Origin: Photobacterium sp. GJ3
GTDB lineage: Bacteria; Pseudomonadota; Gammaproteobacteria; Enterobacterales; Vibrionaceae
NCBI RefSeq assembly: GCF_018199995.1
Contig: NZ_CP073579.1
Location: 930,001-994,000 of the forward strand
Length of the DNA stretch: 64,000 nucleotides
Direction: 5' to 3'
In this document: positions 36,678-45,939 of the stretch, piece by piece
Layout of the letters: each line of letters begins with the position of its first letter
Position numbering within the stretch: position 1 is the first letter of the stretch
Notes under the pieces: model-generated
What the model was told of the DNA's origin: nothing
Database searches by the model: none
Seen by the model: only the letters and a program-made list of their open reading frames with translations
Translations under genes and position numbers: made by a program

Positions 36678-37637
36678 TTACCCCTGAGCAACCGCCATCT
36701 CTTTCGCCAGAACGATTTCACCGCCCAGTTCCTGCTGAAACCACTCAATGTACTGCCGGGTGGTTGATTTCAGTAACTGACTGTCCTCTGCGGTCTGCAC
36801 GTAGGGGGTCATGCCTGCCACCAGACTGGGCGAATGAAAAGACAACACAAACACCGTCTGCCCGATATTTAACTGTGCCTGAGTAATGGCCCGCAGCTGA
36901 GAAAAATCATTGCCTTCCGGGGAGAGCCGGAATTTTCTCAGACGAAATGCTTTCCCCAGCAGTCGTGTAATATGCCAGCGATTCAGAGATTTACACCAGG
37001 AAGGGCTGCGATTGGCTTTCCGTTCGATCTGCCGGGACAGGGACAACCAGGAACTGGTATGCGGGACATGGCAGATTTTATTGTCAATGAAAGGGGCATT
37101 GGTTCGATCGCTAAAATCCGGACCATGCTGATGACTGAAATCGCAATAAGCGCTGATACTCAAGTCCACCTGATAACCCAGCGCGCGCAAATGCTGATTG
37201 GTGTGATGGCCAATACCAAATCGTCCGGCAAGATAGGTCACCGGGGGAAGTCCGGAAACGGTCTGGATCTTTTCGGTCAGAACTCGAATTTTTTCGTACT
37301 CGACTTCGGGTGACAAATTACAGGGGTAAGACTCAAACTCTGATTCAGCGCTGGAGCTGGCATGATATGGCGGATTCACCCAAGGATGAAGGTGTGCAGC
37401 AAATTCAACGTGCTGGCCAGCACTGTGCTGGTAATGCGAGATGACTTCTCTGCCACCGGGGCTGTCGACAAACGGATAATCCATCGCCAGTGTAATTTTT
37501 GCGCCTAACCCAATCAGCTCACCCATAAACGGAATCAGTGCCTGATGATGGGTCACAGCTTGATTCTGACTGTGGAATCCCTGCTCCCAGTTAAATTCTT
37601 CTTCAGCATGTATCACGACCAGCAGTTTCGCTACCAT
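36678..37637 (-). CDS. Polysaccharide deacetylase-like protein
   Basis: About 319 residues with a NodB-like layout: LLVVIHAEEEFNWEQG at the start (acid pair in place of the usual DDG), HVEFAAHLHPWVNPP with histidines for metal, YLAGRFGIGHHTNQHLRALGY, and FVLSFHSPSL near the end. Catalytic residues are not all where NodB enzymes keep them, so activity is uncertain. AGGGGTAGAG before ATG 37637. Pairs with the flippase gene. Confidence 0.75.
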   Translation of the reverse strand: MVAKLLVVIHAEEEFNWEQGFHSQNQAVTHHQALIPFMGELIGLGAKITLAMDYPFVDSPGGREVISHYQHSAGQHVEFAAHLHPWVNPPYHASSSAESEFESYPCNLSPEVEYEKIRVLTEKIQTVSGLPPVTYLAGRFGIGHHTNQHLRALGYQVDLSISAYCDFSHQHGPDFSDRTNAPFIDNKICHVPHTSSWLSLSRQIERKANRSPSWCKSLNRWHITRLLGKAFRLRKFRLSPEGNDFSQLRAITQAQLNIGQTVFVLSFHSPSLVAGMTPYVQTAEDSQLLKSTTRQYIEWFQQELGGEIVLAKEMAVAQG

Positions 37638-38060
37638 CTCTACCCCTGGTTCCATTGCAGTTTCAGAACGGTCCCGAACTTGGAGAGCTGCCCCAAGTCA
37701 ATCCGAAGTACGTTCGGCGCAGTATTTTCTTGTTATCGGTTGACTTAATAAAGATGGCACAAGAACTGCTGAGCAACCATAGCGATCACAAAATTCCACC
37801 TGTATCCCAGCAAAACCAAACCTCAGAACCGTGGACAGAGCTAAGCATCAAAACGCATGATCTGAGGATGAAACGCCCTCAAATCCTTGATGAAAGACCC
37901 GTCACGCTGAAGTTTCGTCAAGCAGACGAACAAAATTGGACTGCTTCACAAACGATCCATCGCCCCGCCATGGGGATTTTTTCTATACTTTTTGTCAGTA
38001 CCGCAGGATTTTTTTGACCTGATTGATGTTCAGTCAAGTACCGGATGAGGAAGTCAGAAT
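37638..38060. other. Divergent intergenic region
   Basis: 423 bases between the leftward deacetylase-like gene and the rightward beta-helix gene. A candidate sigma-54 element is listed separately. Open frames here show no coding character. Confidence 0.4.
37755..37770 (+). promoter_or_regulatory. Candidate sigma-54 promoter for the beta-helix gene
   Basis: TGGCACAAGAACTGCT has the invariant GG and GC of a -24/-12 promoter at the required 12-base distance, and departs from TGGCACG-N4-TTGCW at two positions. It points toward the gene at 38061, with a leader of about 280 bases. PrsR, the sigma-54 activator of the system, is encoded in the same island. Found by eye; not tested. Confidence 0.45.
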
Positions 38061-39575
38061 ATGCGAAGCAATGGCCTGAAAACCTATTTTGCTACTGTCG
38101 GATTACTGGCTCATCTGCTAGTGGTTCTCTGTGGAATAGTGCTGGTGAAACACTGGTATTCTCAGGGGGAAACGTTACCGGAGAGCCTGCGCCAATCGGC
38201 AAACCAACTGCAACAGCACATCCCTGAATTACAACCGGTCCAGACTGTACTCACCAGTGTCGCAACCAATCTTGCCAGCCCGACCTATTTCTGGCGTGAG
38301 TTCGACCCGAGATCCTGGCCAACTATCGGGCCAGACACACAAGCCAGCGTAGCCAGTTCTTTGCCAGCCGCTTCGCTGGGTACCTTGTGGGTCAGTGATG
38401 CTCGCAGTCTGAAAAAAGCGCTCAAACAGGTGCTGCCCGGTCAGGACATTGTTCTGAAAAAAGGGACCTATGAATTCCATGGCAAGCGCCTGAATATCAG
38501 CCAGGTGACACCATCGGCATCTCGGCCGGTCACGCTGAGAGCAGAAGCGTCAGGTCGGGTGTTACTGAAAATGGACAGCCTGGAAGGCATCGTGATCAAC
38601 CAGCCGCACTGGATCATCAGCGGACTGACATTTCAGGGCGTTTGTGCAAAAACTTCCCGGTGCGATCATGCGTTACACATCGTGGGTCAGGCAGATCACA
38701 CCCGAATCGAAAACAACACCTTTATCGATTTCAATGCAGCCATCAAAGTGAACCGAATTCAGGAACAGTTCCCGGATCACGGCCTGATCCGGCGAAATCA
38801 TTTCTACAACACCAAACCCAGAGACACATCCCGCTCCGTGACGCCCATCAATCTGGATCACGGCAATCATTGGGTGATTGACCGGAATATCATCCGCGAT
38901 TTCATCAAAACCGGTGGCAATCAGGTCAGTTACGGGGCATTCATGAAAGGAGGCGGTGAAGGTGGTGTTATCGAAAATAATCTGGTGATCTGTAACACCA
39001 GCAGCCGCCAGTATGGTGGTTTTCAGGTCGGCTTATCGCTCGGTGGCGGAGGAATGGGACAAAACAGTCGGCGGGAACTGGCCTCCGCAGAAGGGTTTCG
39101 CCACACGGTCAGAAATAATATTGTGATGCATTGTAATGATGTCGGCCTCTACATCAATAAAGCCAGTGATGTCATGGTCAATAACAATATTTTCTATCAT
39201 ACATCCGGGGTTGATGTCCGATTTCCGCAGTCCAGTGCGCATCTGGTCAATAATGTCGTCAGCGGACAGATCCGAGAGCGGGATCAGGGCAAAGCCACGG
39301 CCTCGAACAACCTGCTGCTTTCCCGGGCGTTCTTCACCGACAAACAACCGCTGGATCGCTGGTTTACCTCCCCGGCCATCGGCAACTTCACACCAAAAGA
39401 CGACGCCAGTAAAGCAAAACTGATGTCACAGGCAACCCCCTACCCGATTGCGACGCACAACGAGGTCACTGACTTTTGTGGCAACCGGATCAGTCCTGAA
39501 GACAGCTTTGCCGGTGCATTCAAGGACAGCCAGAACTGCTTTGTGACCAGACCCGGCGCTTCAGCCCGCGAATAA
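38061..39575 (+). CDS. Right-handed parallel beta-helix protein (chondroitinase-B/polysaccharide lyase-like)
   Basis: 504 residues. An N-terminal hydrophobic segment (FATVGLLAHLLVVLCGIVLV) anchors or exports it; the body is a right-handed beta-helix (IVLKKGTYEFHGKRLNI, WIISGLTFQGV, TRIENNTFIDFN, VIENNLVICNTSS, MVNNNIFYHTSG). The pattern resembles chondroitinase B-like alginate/chondroitin lyases. In this cluster it could trim or epimerise the polymer in the periplasm. GAGGAAG precedes the ATG. Its last 56 bases overlap the 3' end of the opposite gene. Confidence 0.82.
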   Translation: MRSNGLKTYFATVGLLAHLLVVLCGIVLVKHWYSQGETLPESLRQSANQLQQHIPELQPVQTVLTSVATNLASPTYFWREFDPRSWPTIGPDTQASVASSLPAASLGTLWVSDARSLKKALKQVLPGQDIVLKKGTYEFHGKRLNISQVTPSASRPVTLRAEASGRVLLKMDSLEGIVINQPHWIISGLTFQGVCAKTSRCDHALHIVGQADHTRIENNTFIDFNAAIKVNRIQEQFPDHGLIRRNHFYNTKPRDTSRSVTPINLDHGNHWVIDRNIIRDFIKTGGNQVSYGAFMKGGGEGGVIENNLVICNTSSRQYGGFQVGLSLGGGGMGQNSRRELASAEGFRHTVRNNIVMHCNDVGLYINKASDVMVNNNIFYHTSGVDVRFPQSSAHLVNNVVSGQIRERDQGKATASNNLLLSRAFFTDKQPLDRWFTSPAIGNFTPKDDASKAKLMSQATPYPIATHNEVTDFCGNRISPEDSFAGAFKDSQNCFVTRPGASARE

Positions 39576-40797
39576 CCTTTTTCATGGCATACACCACGTG
39601 GGGGAACCGGTAGTGATACACCGCTAACCCCACGGTCTGATTCGCGAAAGTTTGCTTATAACGTGACTGTCCCCCCATGAAATCATAGCCCGCGAAACCC
39701 TTCGCCATGGCCTCTTCAATCAGCAGATAATGAGCCACCAGCCCCGGCTTCAGGTGTCTGTCCCCGTTTGCTTCTTCGTTACCCTTCGCGTCAACACACG
39801 GTGCAGGTGCTTCATAATTCAGTGCACTTAAATAGAAGTGCACCCAATGGTCATAGTGAAAGTTATAGATCACCCCGAGGTCGTGCTGTCCGGCCTGCAG
39901 ATGATGAAGGACCACCTGCCCTTTGGGGAATCCCCGGCGGATCAGTTCCTGATGAAAATGAAGAAAATTCGGATTGGCAAAACCGCTTTGATGAGGCGAG
40001 CGCCCCCAGCGTTTCAGATGATGCTCCGCAGCATGCTCAAAGAAATGAAGCCCCTGTGTCACACTGCTGGCTGTCGTGATTTTCAATGTGCCAAGTGCCT
40101 GATACTTCTTCAGGCTGCGCTTGATCTGATAGCGGGCATTTCGCGAAAGATAGCGATCGAGTGTCTGATTTTCTGCTCGAAGTGGTGAAAAGTCCAACCG
40201 GTATGCCGTTGAATCCCACACCACCTCCCGCTCTGGCTGCACAACACTGCCATCGGCCAGTACCATCAGCGTGTCTGTCCCGTAAACGCCATTCACCGCG
40301 AGCGTGCCGGTTTCAGCAACATCGCAGCCAAGAAAATCCAGCGCCTCACTTGCGCCCACCACAAAGGTGTCTGTCCCTTTCATGTTGGCCATGACACAGG
40401 CGGTCATCAAGGGCCGAACCAAGGCTGCCACCGAACTGTCGAGCAGGAAGTCGTTGTATTCAATCCAGATTTGATCCATGAACGGATCGCCGGTGCGATG
40501 CAGACAAAACTGGCGACCCACATTCAACGTCGCCAATTTTTTGGCTTTGATCACAATGATGCCCAATCCGACCGTCGTATCGTCATTGCGTGCCAGCACC
40601 ACGTAATAATCGTCCACAAAACAGTCCAACCAAGTCCCTATCCATAGCCACGACAGAAACAGGTTCGGCTCTGCTCGTGCTTCAAGTGCCATCCATTGTC
40701 CTTTCAGCCACTGTGGATCCGGATTTGCGATCCACTCACACTGAAAAAAATCACTGTTTCGAGCCATCCATTGCTGTCCGACAATTCTCAAATTCAT
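39520..40797 (-). CDS. BioF2/CelD-like GNAT acyltransferase
   Basis: About 425 residues with the BioF2-like acetyltransferase fold: FLSWLWIGTWLDCF, YRLDFSPLRAENQTLDRYLSRNARYQIKRSLKKY, HDLGVIYNFHYDHWVHFYLSALNYE, GFAGYDFMGGQSRYKQTF. Such proteins are common in exopolysaccharide clusters. Four minus-strand motif copies lie in it (39663, 39754, 40271, 40367), all in frame, giving GGQS, ANGDRHLKPG, GTDTLMV and KGTDTFV; the one at 39754 looks like an insert between NEEA and KPGLVAHYLLIEE. Start ATG 40797 is uncertain. Confidence 0.78.
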   Translation of the reverse strand: MNLRIVGQQWMARNSDFFQCEWIANPDPQWLKGQWMALEARAEPNLFLSWLWIGTWLDCFVDDYYVVLARNDDTTVGLGIIVIKAKKLATLNVGRQFCLHRTGDPFMDQIWIEYNDFLLDSSVAALVRPLMTACVMANMKGTDTFVVGASEALDFLGCDVAETGTLAVNGVYGTDTLMVLADGSVVQPEREVVWDSTAYRLDFSPLRAENQTLDRYLSRNARYQIKRSLKKYQALGTLKITTASSVTQGLHFFEHAAEHHLKRWGRSPHQSGFANPNFLHFHQELIRRGFPKGQVVLHHLQAGQHDLGVIYNFHYDHWVHFYLSALNYEAPAPCVDAKGNEEANGDRHLKPGLVAHYLLIEEAMAKGFAGYDFMGGQSRYKQTFANQTVGLAVYHYRFPHVVYAMKKVIRGLKRRVWSQSSSGCP

Positions 40798-40943
40798 TAG
40801 CTTCAATGATAGCAAAAGGAAAGCATTTGACTTTTCAGGTTAAATTTTTCTGTAGACGATTTTTCACAATGTGATTGGTCTGAGCGTCAAAATTGTGACT
40901 ATCCTAAAAAAAGTCCATCAAAAAAACTCTCAAAGGGATGCTT

Positions 40944-43712
40944 ATGGCTCAGTTACCTCACAATTCGCTCAACCGGCTTGCACTGGCAGGCCTGATTGCA
41001 GCGGCACTGACTGGTTGTGGTGAACAGACCGTCGATGAATACATGTCGAAAGCGAACACTCACCTTGTTAATCAGGAAGTGAATGCCGCGGTGATTGAAT
41101 TGAAAAATGCCATTCAGCAGCACCCTGAATCCAGCCAGGCCCGACTGATGTTAGGCAAGATTTATCTGCAGCAAGGCGATTACGCCAGTGCAGAAAAAGA
41201 ACTCTATAAAGCCGTCCGTGGCGCCGAGACCATCGATGACATTGAACCTTTGCTGGCGCGGGCCTATCTGGGACAGAAAAAAACGACAGAAGTGATCGAT
41301 CTGGCGAAACGGCCCCGGAGCCTCCGCCCTGATGCACTGGCTGATCTGTATGCGATGGAATCCATGGCGCTGCTGCTGGATAACGACCCAGAAAGTGCCC
41401 GGAAATCGTATGATCAGGCCCAGGGAACTGGCCAGAAAACTCTGTACACACGTCTGGCCAAAGCCAGTCTTGAAGCCACAGACGAACAACCGGAACTGGC
41501 GCTGAGCCAACTCGAGTCGATTGTTCAGGATTATCCGGACAGCAGTGAGGCCTGGCTTTTAAAAGGCCACATTGAAACCCGCATGAAAGAGAACAAGTCC
41601 GCTGCGGCCAGTTACCGGAAAGCGGTTCAGACCGCACCCAAAGCCCTGCAGAATACGTTGTATCTGGCTCAGGCACTGGTGAAAACCGAGCAGTACAACG
41701 AAGCTGAAACCTATGTGGATCATTTGCTGACCGCTTTCAGTGGTCACGCCCTCAGCAATGAAATGAAAGCCACAATTCTCTATGCCAAAGGGGAACAGAA
41801 CGAAGCAAAAGTGCATGCAGACCTTGCGATTCGTAATGGCTCCCGGAACCTGACGACTTATCTCATTTCAGGTGTCGTGGCGTATCACCAGGGCAATTAT
41901 GAACTGGCCAGCGACCGTCTGGAAAAGCTCGTGCCTTTTGTTGCTGAAGACAATCTGGTGAAACGTCTGTATGCCTCCAGCCAGCTCAAACTGGGTGACA
42001 TTGAAGGTGCCATGCAAACCCTGAGTGGTTTCGACGCATCAAAACAAGAGAACAGTCAGTTTATTTCTGCCATGAGTCTGGAATTCGCCCGGATTGGCCG
42101 CAGTGATTACGCGATGTCACTGGCTGAGCAAGCTTCGTCGACACCAACCCCGCATACACAACTTCGATTGGGTCTGATGCAACTGGCAAACAACGACACA
42201 ACTGGCATTGAAACTGTCCAGCAGGTGCTGGCGAAAGATCCGAATCTGCCGGAAGCGAATTTAGGTCTGGCCTATTTCTACCTTCGCCAGGGAGAGTATA
42301 AAAAACTCCACGGTGTCGTGAATGACTGGCTTGCACAGGATCCGAATGATCGGGCCGCACTGATGCTGAAATCTCTGGTCTATCTGGTGGAAAACAAACC
42401 GGATCAGGCCAAAGCCATTTATCAGCAGGTGCTGAACGATGATCCGGAAAACCTACAGGCGAAACTCGGTCTGGCTCAGATTGCAGCCATTGAGAAAGAC
42501 CCGGATACCGCCTTTCAATATGCACAGGCAGTGTATGAGAAACGGCCCGGCACTTCCCTGACCACGCGAACCCTGTATCGCTATGCCCAGATGAGCAACA
42601 AACTGGACCAGGCTTTCGCCATGGTTGAAGCCCAGGTCAAAGCACATCCGGACAACACCTCGCTGAAATTGGATCTGGTCAGAGGCTACATCCTGAAAAA
42701 AGAACCCGATCAAGCCATTCAACTCATTCGCGCCTTGACACCACAGCAACAAACGGCGCAGAGCTGGCGACTGCTGGGGGATCTTTATTTCAGCAAGCAG
42801 GACTACCGGGAAACGGAACCGGCTTATGCCAAGTGGCTGGAAATGGATGTACTGAATCAGCAGGCTTATGTCCGCAACATTCAGATCAAAGAGATGAACC
42901 ATAAGGTGAAAGAAAGCATCGCGCTGGCAGACAAAGCAGCTTCACTTTTTCCGCAAACGCCCATGTTCACCATGATGAAAGCCGGCCTTCAGATCAAAAC
43001 CGAAGATCTGTCTGCCGCCCAGAAAACACTGGATTTAATCCCGGAAAACGCCAGATCCCAGCAATACTTTATGCAGTTGCAGGCGGCGATTCACTCCCAG
43101 AAAAAAGACTATCAACAGGCGCTTGAGTGGCAATTGAAACGCTACAACGCTTACCCCGGTATCCTCAGTGCCGGTGATGTCGCCAATGCGTATACGCTGA
43201 ATCAGCAAAACAACCAGGCCATCGCATTTCTGGAAAAGGCCCTCAAAGAACATGGGGACAAAGCAGCGCCATTACGTTTGCCGCTGGCTCAGCTTCAATT
43301 GAAAGAACAGCCCGAGAAAGCCATCAGCCAGTACAGGGATGTGCTCCGGAAAGACCCGAACAATGTTGTGGCGCTGAACAATCTGGCCTGGATTTATATG
43401 ACGATGGAAGACTACAAACAGGCTTGTGACAATGCTTTGAAAGCACTCGGACTCGCCAAAGAGCACCCGCAGATTCAGGACACTTACGGTTATTGCCTGC
43501 TCAAATCCGGACAGACCGCTAATTCGCTGCCGATGCTAGAGAAAGCCTACAAGCAAGCCCAGAATAATGCCGAAATTGCCCTGCATTATGCGGAAAGCCT
43601 GCTGGCCAACCAGAAAGCAGACAATGCCAGAGCCATCCTTTCAGGCGTTGACACTTCAGACCCTGAACTCCTGAATCTGAAAAATAAACTGGAGAAGCAA
43701 ATCAATCTCTGA
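40944..43712 (+). CDS. prsT: XrtA/PEP-CTERM system TPR-repeat lipoprotein PrsT
   Basis: 922 residues: lipoprotein signal (LIAAALTGCGE) and about 20 tetratricopeptide repeats over the whole length (for example EASQARLMLGKIYLQQGDYASAEKEL-like first unit, NVVALNNLAWIYMTMEDYKQA near the end). This size and content match PrsT, found with PrsK and PrsR in exosortase A genomes; its role is probably scaffolding in the envelope. AAAGGG lies six bases before ATG 40944. A terminator follows at once. Confidence 0.93.
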   Translation: MAQLPHNSLNRLALAGLIAAALTGCGEQTVDEYMSKANTHLVNQEVNAAVIELKNAIQQHPESSQARLMLGKIYLQQGDYASAEKELYKAVRGAETIDDIEPLLARAYLGQKKTTEVIDLAKRPRSLRPDALADLYAMESMALLLDNDPESARKSYDQAQGTGQKTLYTRLAKASLEATDEQPELALSQLESIVQDYPDSSEAWLLKGHIETRMKENKSAAASYRKAVQTAPKALQNTLYLAQALVKTEQYNEAETYVDHLLTAFSGHALSNEMKATILYAKGEQNEAKVHADLAIRNGSRNLTTYLISGVVAYHQGNYELASDRLEKLVPFVAEDNLVKRLYASSQLKLGDIEGAMQTLSGFDASKQENSQFISAMSLEFARIGRSDYAMSLAEQASSTPTPHTQLRLGLMQLANNDTTGIETVQQVLAKDPNLPEANLGLAYFYLRQGEYKKLHGVVNDWLAQDPNDRAALMLKSLVYLVENKPDQAKAIYQQVLNDDPENLQAKLGLAQIAAIEKDPDTAFQYAQAVYEKRPGTSLTTRTLYRYAQMSNKLDQAFAMVEAQVKAHPDNTSLKLDLVRGYILKKEPDQAIQLIRALTPQQQTAQSWRLLGDLYFSKQDYRETEPAYAKWLEMDVLNQQAYVRNIQIKEMNHKVKESIALADKAASLFPQTPMFTMMKAGLQIKTEDLSAAQKTLDLIPENARSQQYFMQLQAAIHSQKKDYQQALEWQLKRYNAYPGILSAGDVANAYTLNQQNNQAIAFLEKALKEHGDKAAPLRLPLAQLQLKEQPEKAISQYRDVLRKDPNNVVALNNLAWIYMTMEDYKQACDNALKALGLAKEHPQIQDTYGYCLLKSGQTANSLPMLEKAYKQAQNNAEIALHYAESLLANQKADNARAILSGVDTSDPELLNLKNKLEKQINL

Positions 43713-43730
43713 AATGGTTCTCAGGATCGC

Positions 43731-43765
43731 CTGCACCCGCCCGCGGCGGGTGCAGCATCTGTTTT
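43731..43765 (+). terminator. Rho-independent terminator after prsT
   Basis: CTGCACCCGC (43731-43740) pairs with GCGGGTGCAG (43746-43755) over a 5-base loop, followed by CATCTGTTTT. It closes the exopolysaccharide island on the right. Confidence 0.85.
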
Positions 43766-43784
43766 ATTGTGAGGGCATCAGCAC

Positions 43785-44582
43785 ATGCGGTTCACTGTTT
43801 TCTGTCGCGCTATCTTGAATCACTGCAGTCTGCAATACAAAAGTCTGGGTCTCTGGCTCACCCTCCTGATCGCCGGGATCCCGGTACAGGCTGCACTGCC
43901 CGAGGTGATTCATCAAATTAAGCCTTCCGTTGTGGGTGTTGGCACCTATCACAAACTGAACACGCCCCGTGCCAATTTAATGGGAACCGGGTTTGCCGTC
44001 GGGGATGGCTCGTTCATCGCCACCAACAGCCATGTCGTGCCCGCAACGCTTGCAAGCAATCGCAATACCGACATCGTCGTCTTTATCGGGACAGGCACTG
44101 CACCAGACGTTCGCACGGCCAGAGTCATTGCCCGCGACGATGAACACGATCTGGCATTACTGAAAATTTCAGGACAGTCACTTCGCCCTCTTCGTCTGTC
44201 TGCGCATCCGGTCCGGGAAGGTGAAATGTACAGTTTTACCGGTTTTCCCATCGGCGCAGTGCTGGGGCTTTATCCTGTGACTCATCGCGGCATGATCTCC
44301 AGTATTACCCCGATTGCGATTCCGGCAAGAACCGCAAAAGAGCTGTCGATTGCACGGCTTAAACAGCTGAAAAAACCCTATCTGGTCTATCAGCTGGATG
44401 CAACCGCCTACCCCGGCAACAGCGGCAGCCCGGTTTATCATCAGAACACCGGCGAAGTGATTGCCATCATCAACAAAGTGCTGGTGAAAAAGAGTAAAGA
44501 AAATGCCTTATCTGACCCCAGTGCGATTACTTACGCGATCCCCATTCGCTACCTGACCCAGTTAATGACGCAACTTCCCTGA
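43785..44582 (+). CDS. Exported trypsin-like serine protease
   Basis: 265 residues with an N-terminal export signal (ending GIPVQA) and the S1 triad: His83 in TNSHVV, Asp122 in EHDLALL, Ser213 in YPGNSGSPV. There is no PDZ domain, so it differs from DegP/DegS. GTGTAPDVRT at about 44088 is encoded by an exact GGGACAGGCAC motif within a surface-loop position. Start ATG 43785. The VanZ gene follows after 20 bases. Confidence 0.9.
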   Translation: MRFTVFCRAILNHCSLQYKSLGLWLTLLIAGIPVQAALPEVIHQIKPSVVGVGTYHKLNTPRANLMGTGFAVGDGSFIATNSHVVPATLASNRNTDIVVFIGTGTAPDVRTARVIARDDEHDLALLKISGQSLRPLRLSAHPVREGEMYSFTGFPIGAVLGLYPVTHRGMISSITPIAIPARTAKELSIARLKQLKKPYLVYQLDATAYPGNSGSPVYHQNTGEVIAIINKVLVKKSKENALSDPSAITYAIPIRYLTQLMTQLP

Positions 44583-44602
44583 ACAGGGCTGGAGATCAGG
44601 CC

Positions 44603-45061
44603 ATGGGTGATTCAAGCATGAATCCTGCCTATCAATGGTGCCATGCACGCAGCCTGCTTCCACTGGCAAGGGGGTTGTTTCTGCTGCATGCATTATTGAT
44701 TACCGGCCTGACTTTGATGCCCGCAGCAGAGCCGGGATCGCTCACCGACTTAAACAGTTATGACGTGACAGGCCTGGATGCGCTCCTGCATGCCGGTTGT
44801 TATGCACTTCTGGCCATGCTGGCATTACCGGTTCACAAATACATACCCCACTATATCCGGTTGCTTTTCTTGTTAGGGCTGTACGGGACAATGCTCGAAG
44901 CCTCGCAAAGCTTCCTCCAGCCAGGCCGTGAAAGCTCTCTCGCTGACGGCCTGGCTAATCTGGCCGGCATCATTCTGGGCGGATGGCTGTCTTGTGCTCT
45001 GATACAGCACCGAAGATCGCCATCAAAGCGAAGTGGCCCTGATCAATCAGGAAAAATTTGA
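44603..45061 (+). CDS. VanZ-like membrane protein
   Basis: 152 residues with four membrane helices, the motif LDALLHAGCYALLAMLALP and the conserved GTMLEASQSFLQPGRESSLADGLANLAGIILG block of VanZ-like proteins. The molecular function of this family is mostly unknown. GGAG lies upstream of ATG 44603; ATG 44618 is an alternative. Confidence 0.85.
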   Translation: MGDSSMNPAYQWCHARSLLPLARGLFLLHALLITGLTLMPAAEPGSLTDLNSYDVTGLDALLHAGCYALLAMLALPVHKYIPHYIRLLFLLGLYGTMLEASQSFLQPGRESSLADGLANLAGIILGGWLSCALIQHRRSPSKRSGPDQSGKI

Positions 45062-45211
45062 GGGTCAGTCAGGCAAAACAATAACTTTCCGGTTATGCTG
45101 TCAACAAATTCTGAATGCTGACTTGCGCCAGCCGCCCCCGAATCAAGGGGAGCTGCAATCGCTACATCGATAGCGATGCGTTGGCAAACTGTAAACCCAT
45201 GGAGACTTTCA

Positions 45212-45697
45212 ATGAAACGAGCTTTGCTCTTAACCGCCATGATCGCTGGCACCACCTTACTGTCAGGCTGCTCAGACAACGAAGTCGGTGATGTCAGTCT
45301 GGGGGTCTTTACAACCAAAGACATTAAACTGAATGTCCTCAGTGATCCGCTCGTGCCGGGTGTGACCTGTCATATTGCCAGTATTGAAGCCGATCTGGAT
45401 TTTTCCGATCCAAGTGACTCCTCCATTTCATGTCGTCAGACCGGAGAAATCACGCCCGAAATGATCGCAGCAATCGATCGTTCTAAATCGGGTGAAGTGG
45501 TGTTCAAAAAATCGAAAAGCGTCTTTTTCAAAACGATGAAAATTCGCCGGATCTATGATCCCGAAAGCCAGACACTGATGTATGTGTCTTATTCAACCAA
45601 GGAAACCTCTGGCAGTTACAAACACAGCCTGTCGACCGTGCCACTGTGGGGGACCAAAGCCTATCAGATGCCAATCGCACCCGCACAGCCGCAGTAA
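45212..45697 (+). CDS. CreA family lipoprotein
   Basis: 161 residues. A lipobox (LLSGCSD) follows the signal peptide; the body shares the CreA pattern: VTCHIASIEAD, SSISCRQTGEI, GEVVFKKSKSVFFKTMKIRRIYD, LMYVSYSTK, STVPL. Escherichia coli CreA is periplasmic and without known function. TGGAGAC lies before ATG 45212. Confidence 0.88.
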   Translation: MKRALLLTAMIAGTTLLSGCSDNEVGDVSLGVFTTKDIKLNVLSDPLVPGVTCHIASIEADLDFSDPSDSSISCRQTGEITPEMIAAIDRSKSGEVVFKKSKSVFFKTMKIRRIYDPESQTLMYVSYSTKETSGSYKHSLSTVPLWGTKAYQMPIAPAQPQ

Positions 45698-45939
45698 TTT
45701 CAGTTAGATTTACATCCTGTAACATAAATAAAACCTACCTGTCTCGCAGCTCTGAGAAAAACAGAGCTGCATTATTCTGGCTCAACGTCTCACTCCAGTC
45801 TAAAGTTCAACAAGTTAAGGGCTACTTTCGGTCACCCGTACGATTTTTTCTGAAAAATCAATGCAGTGCCCTCTTGACGCATCCCGCAAAGACGCATTTA
45901 ATTGTTTTAACAAGATAATAACAACCAAGGAATGGAAGA
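45698..45939. other. Non-coding interval
   Basis: About 240 bases between creA-like and acyl-CoA synthetase genes. No hairpin terminator or operator was recognised by eye. Confidence 0.3.

Noticed and set aside
37655..38017. 120-residue forward frame in the divergent region
   Set aside because: No domain or ribosome site, and it covers the candidate sigma-54 element.
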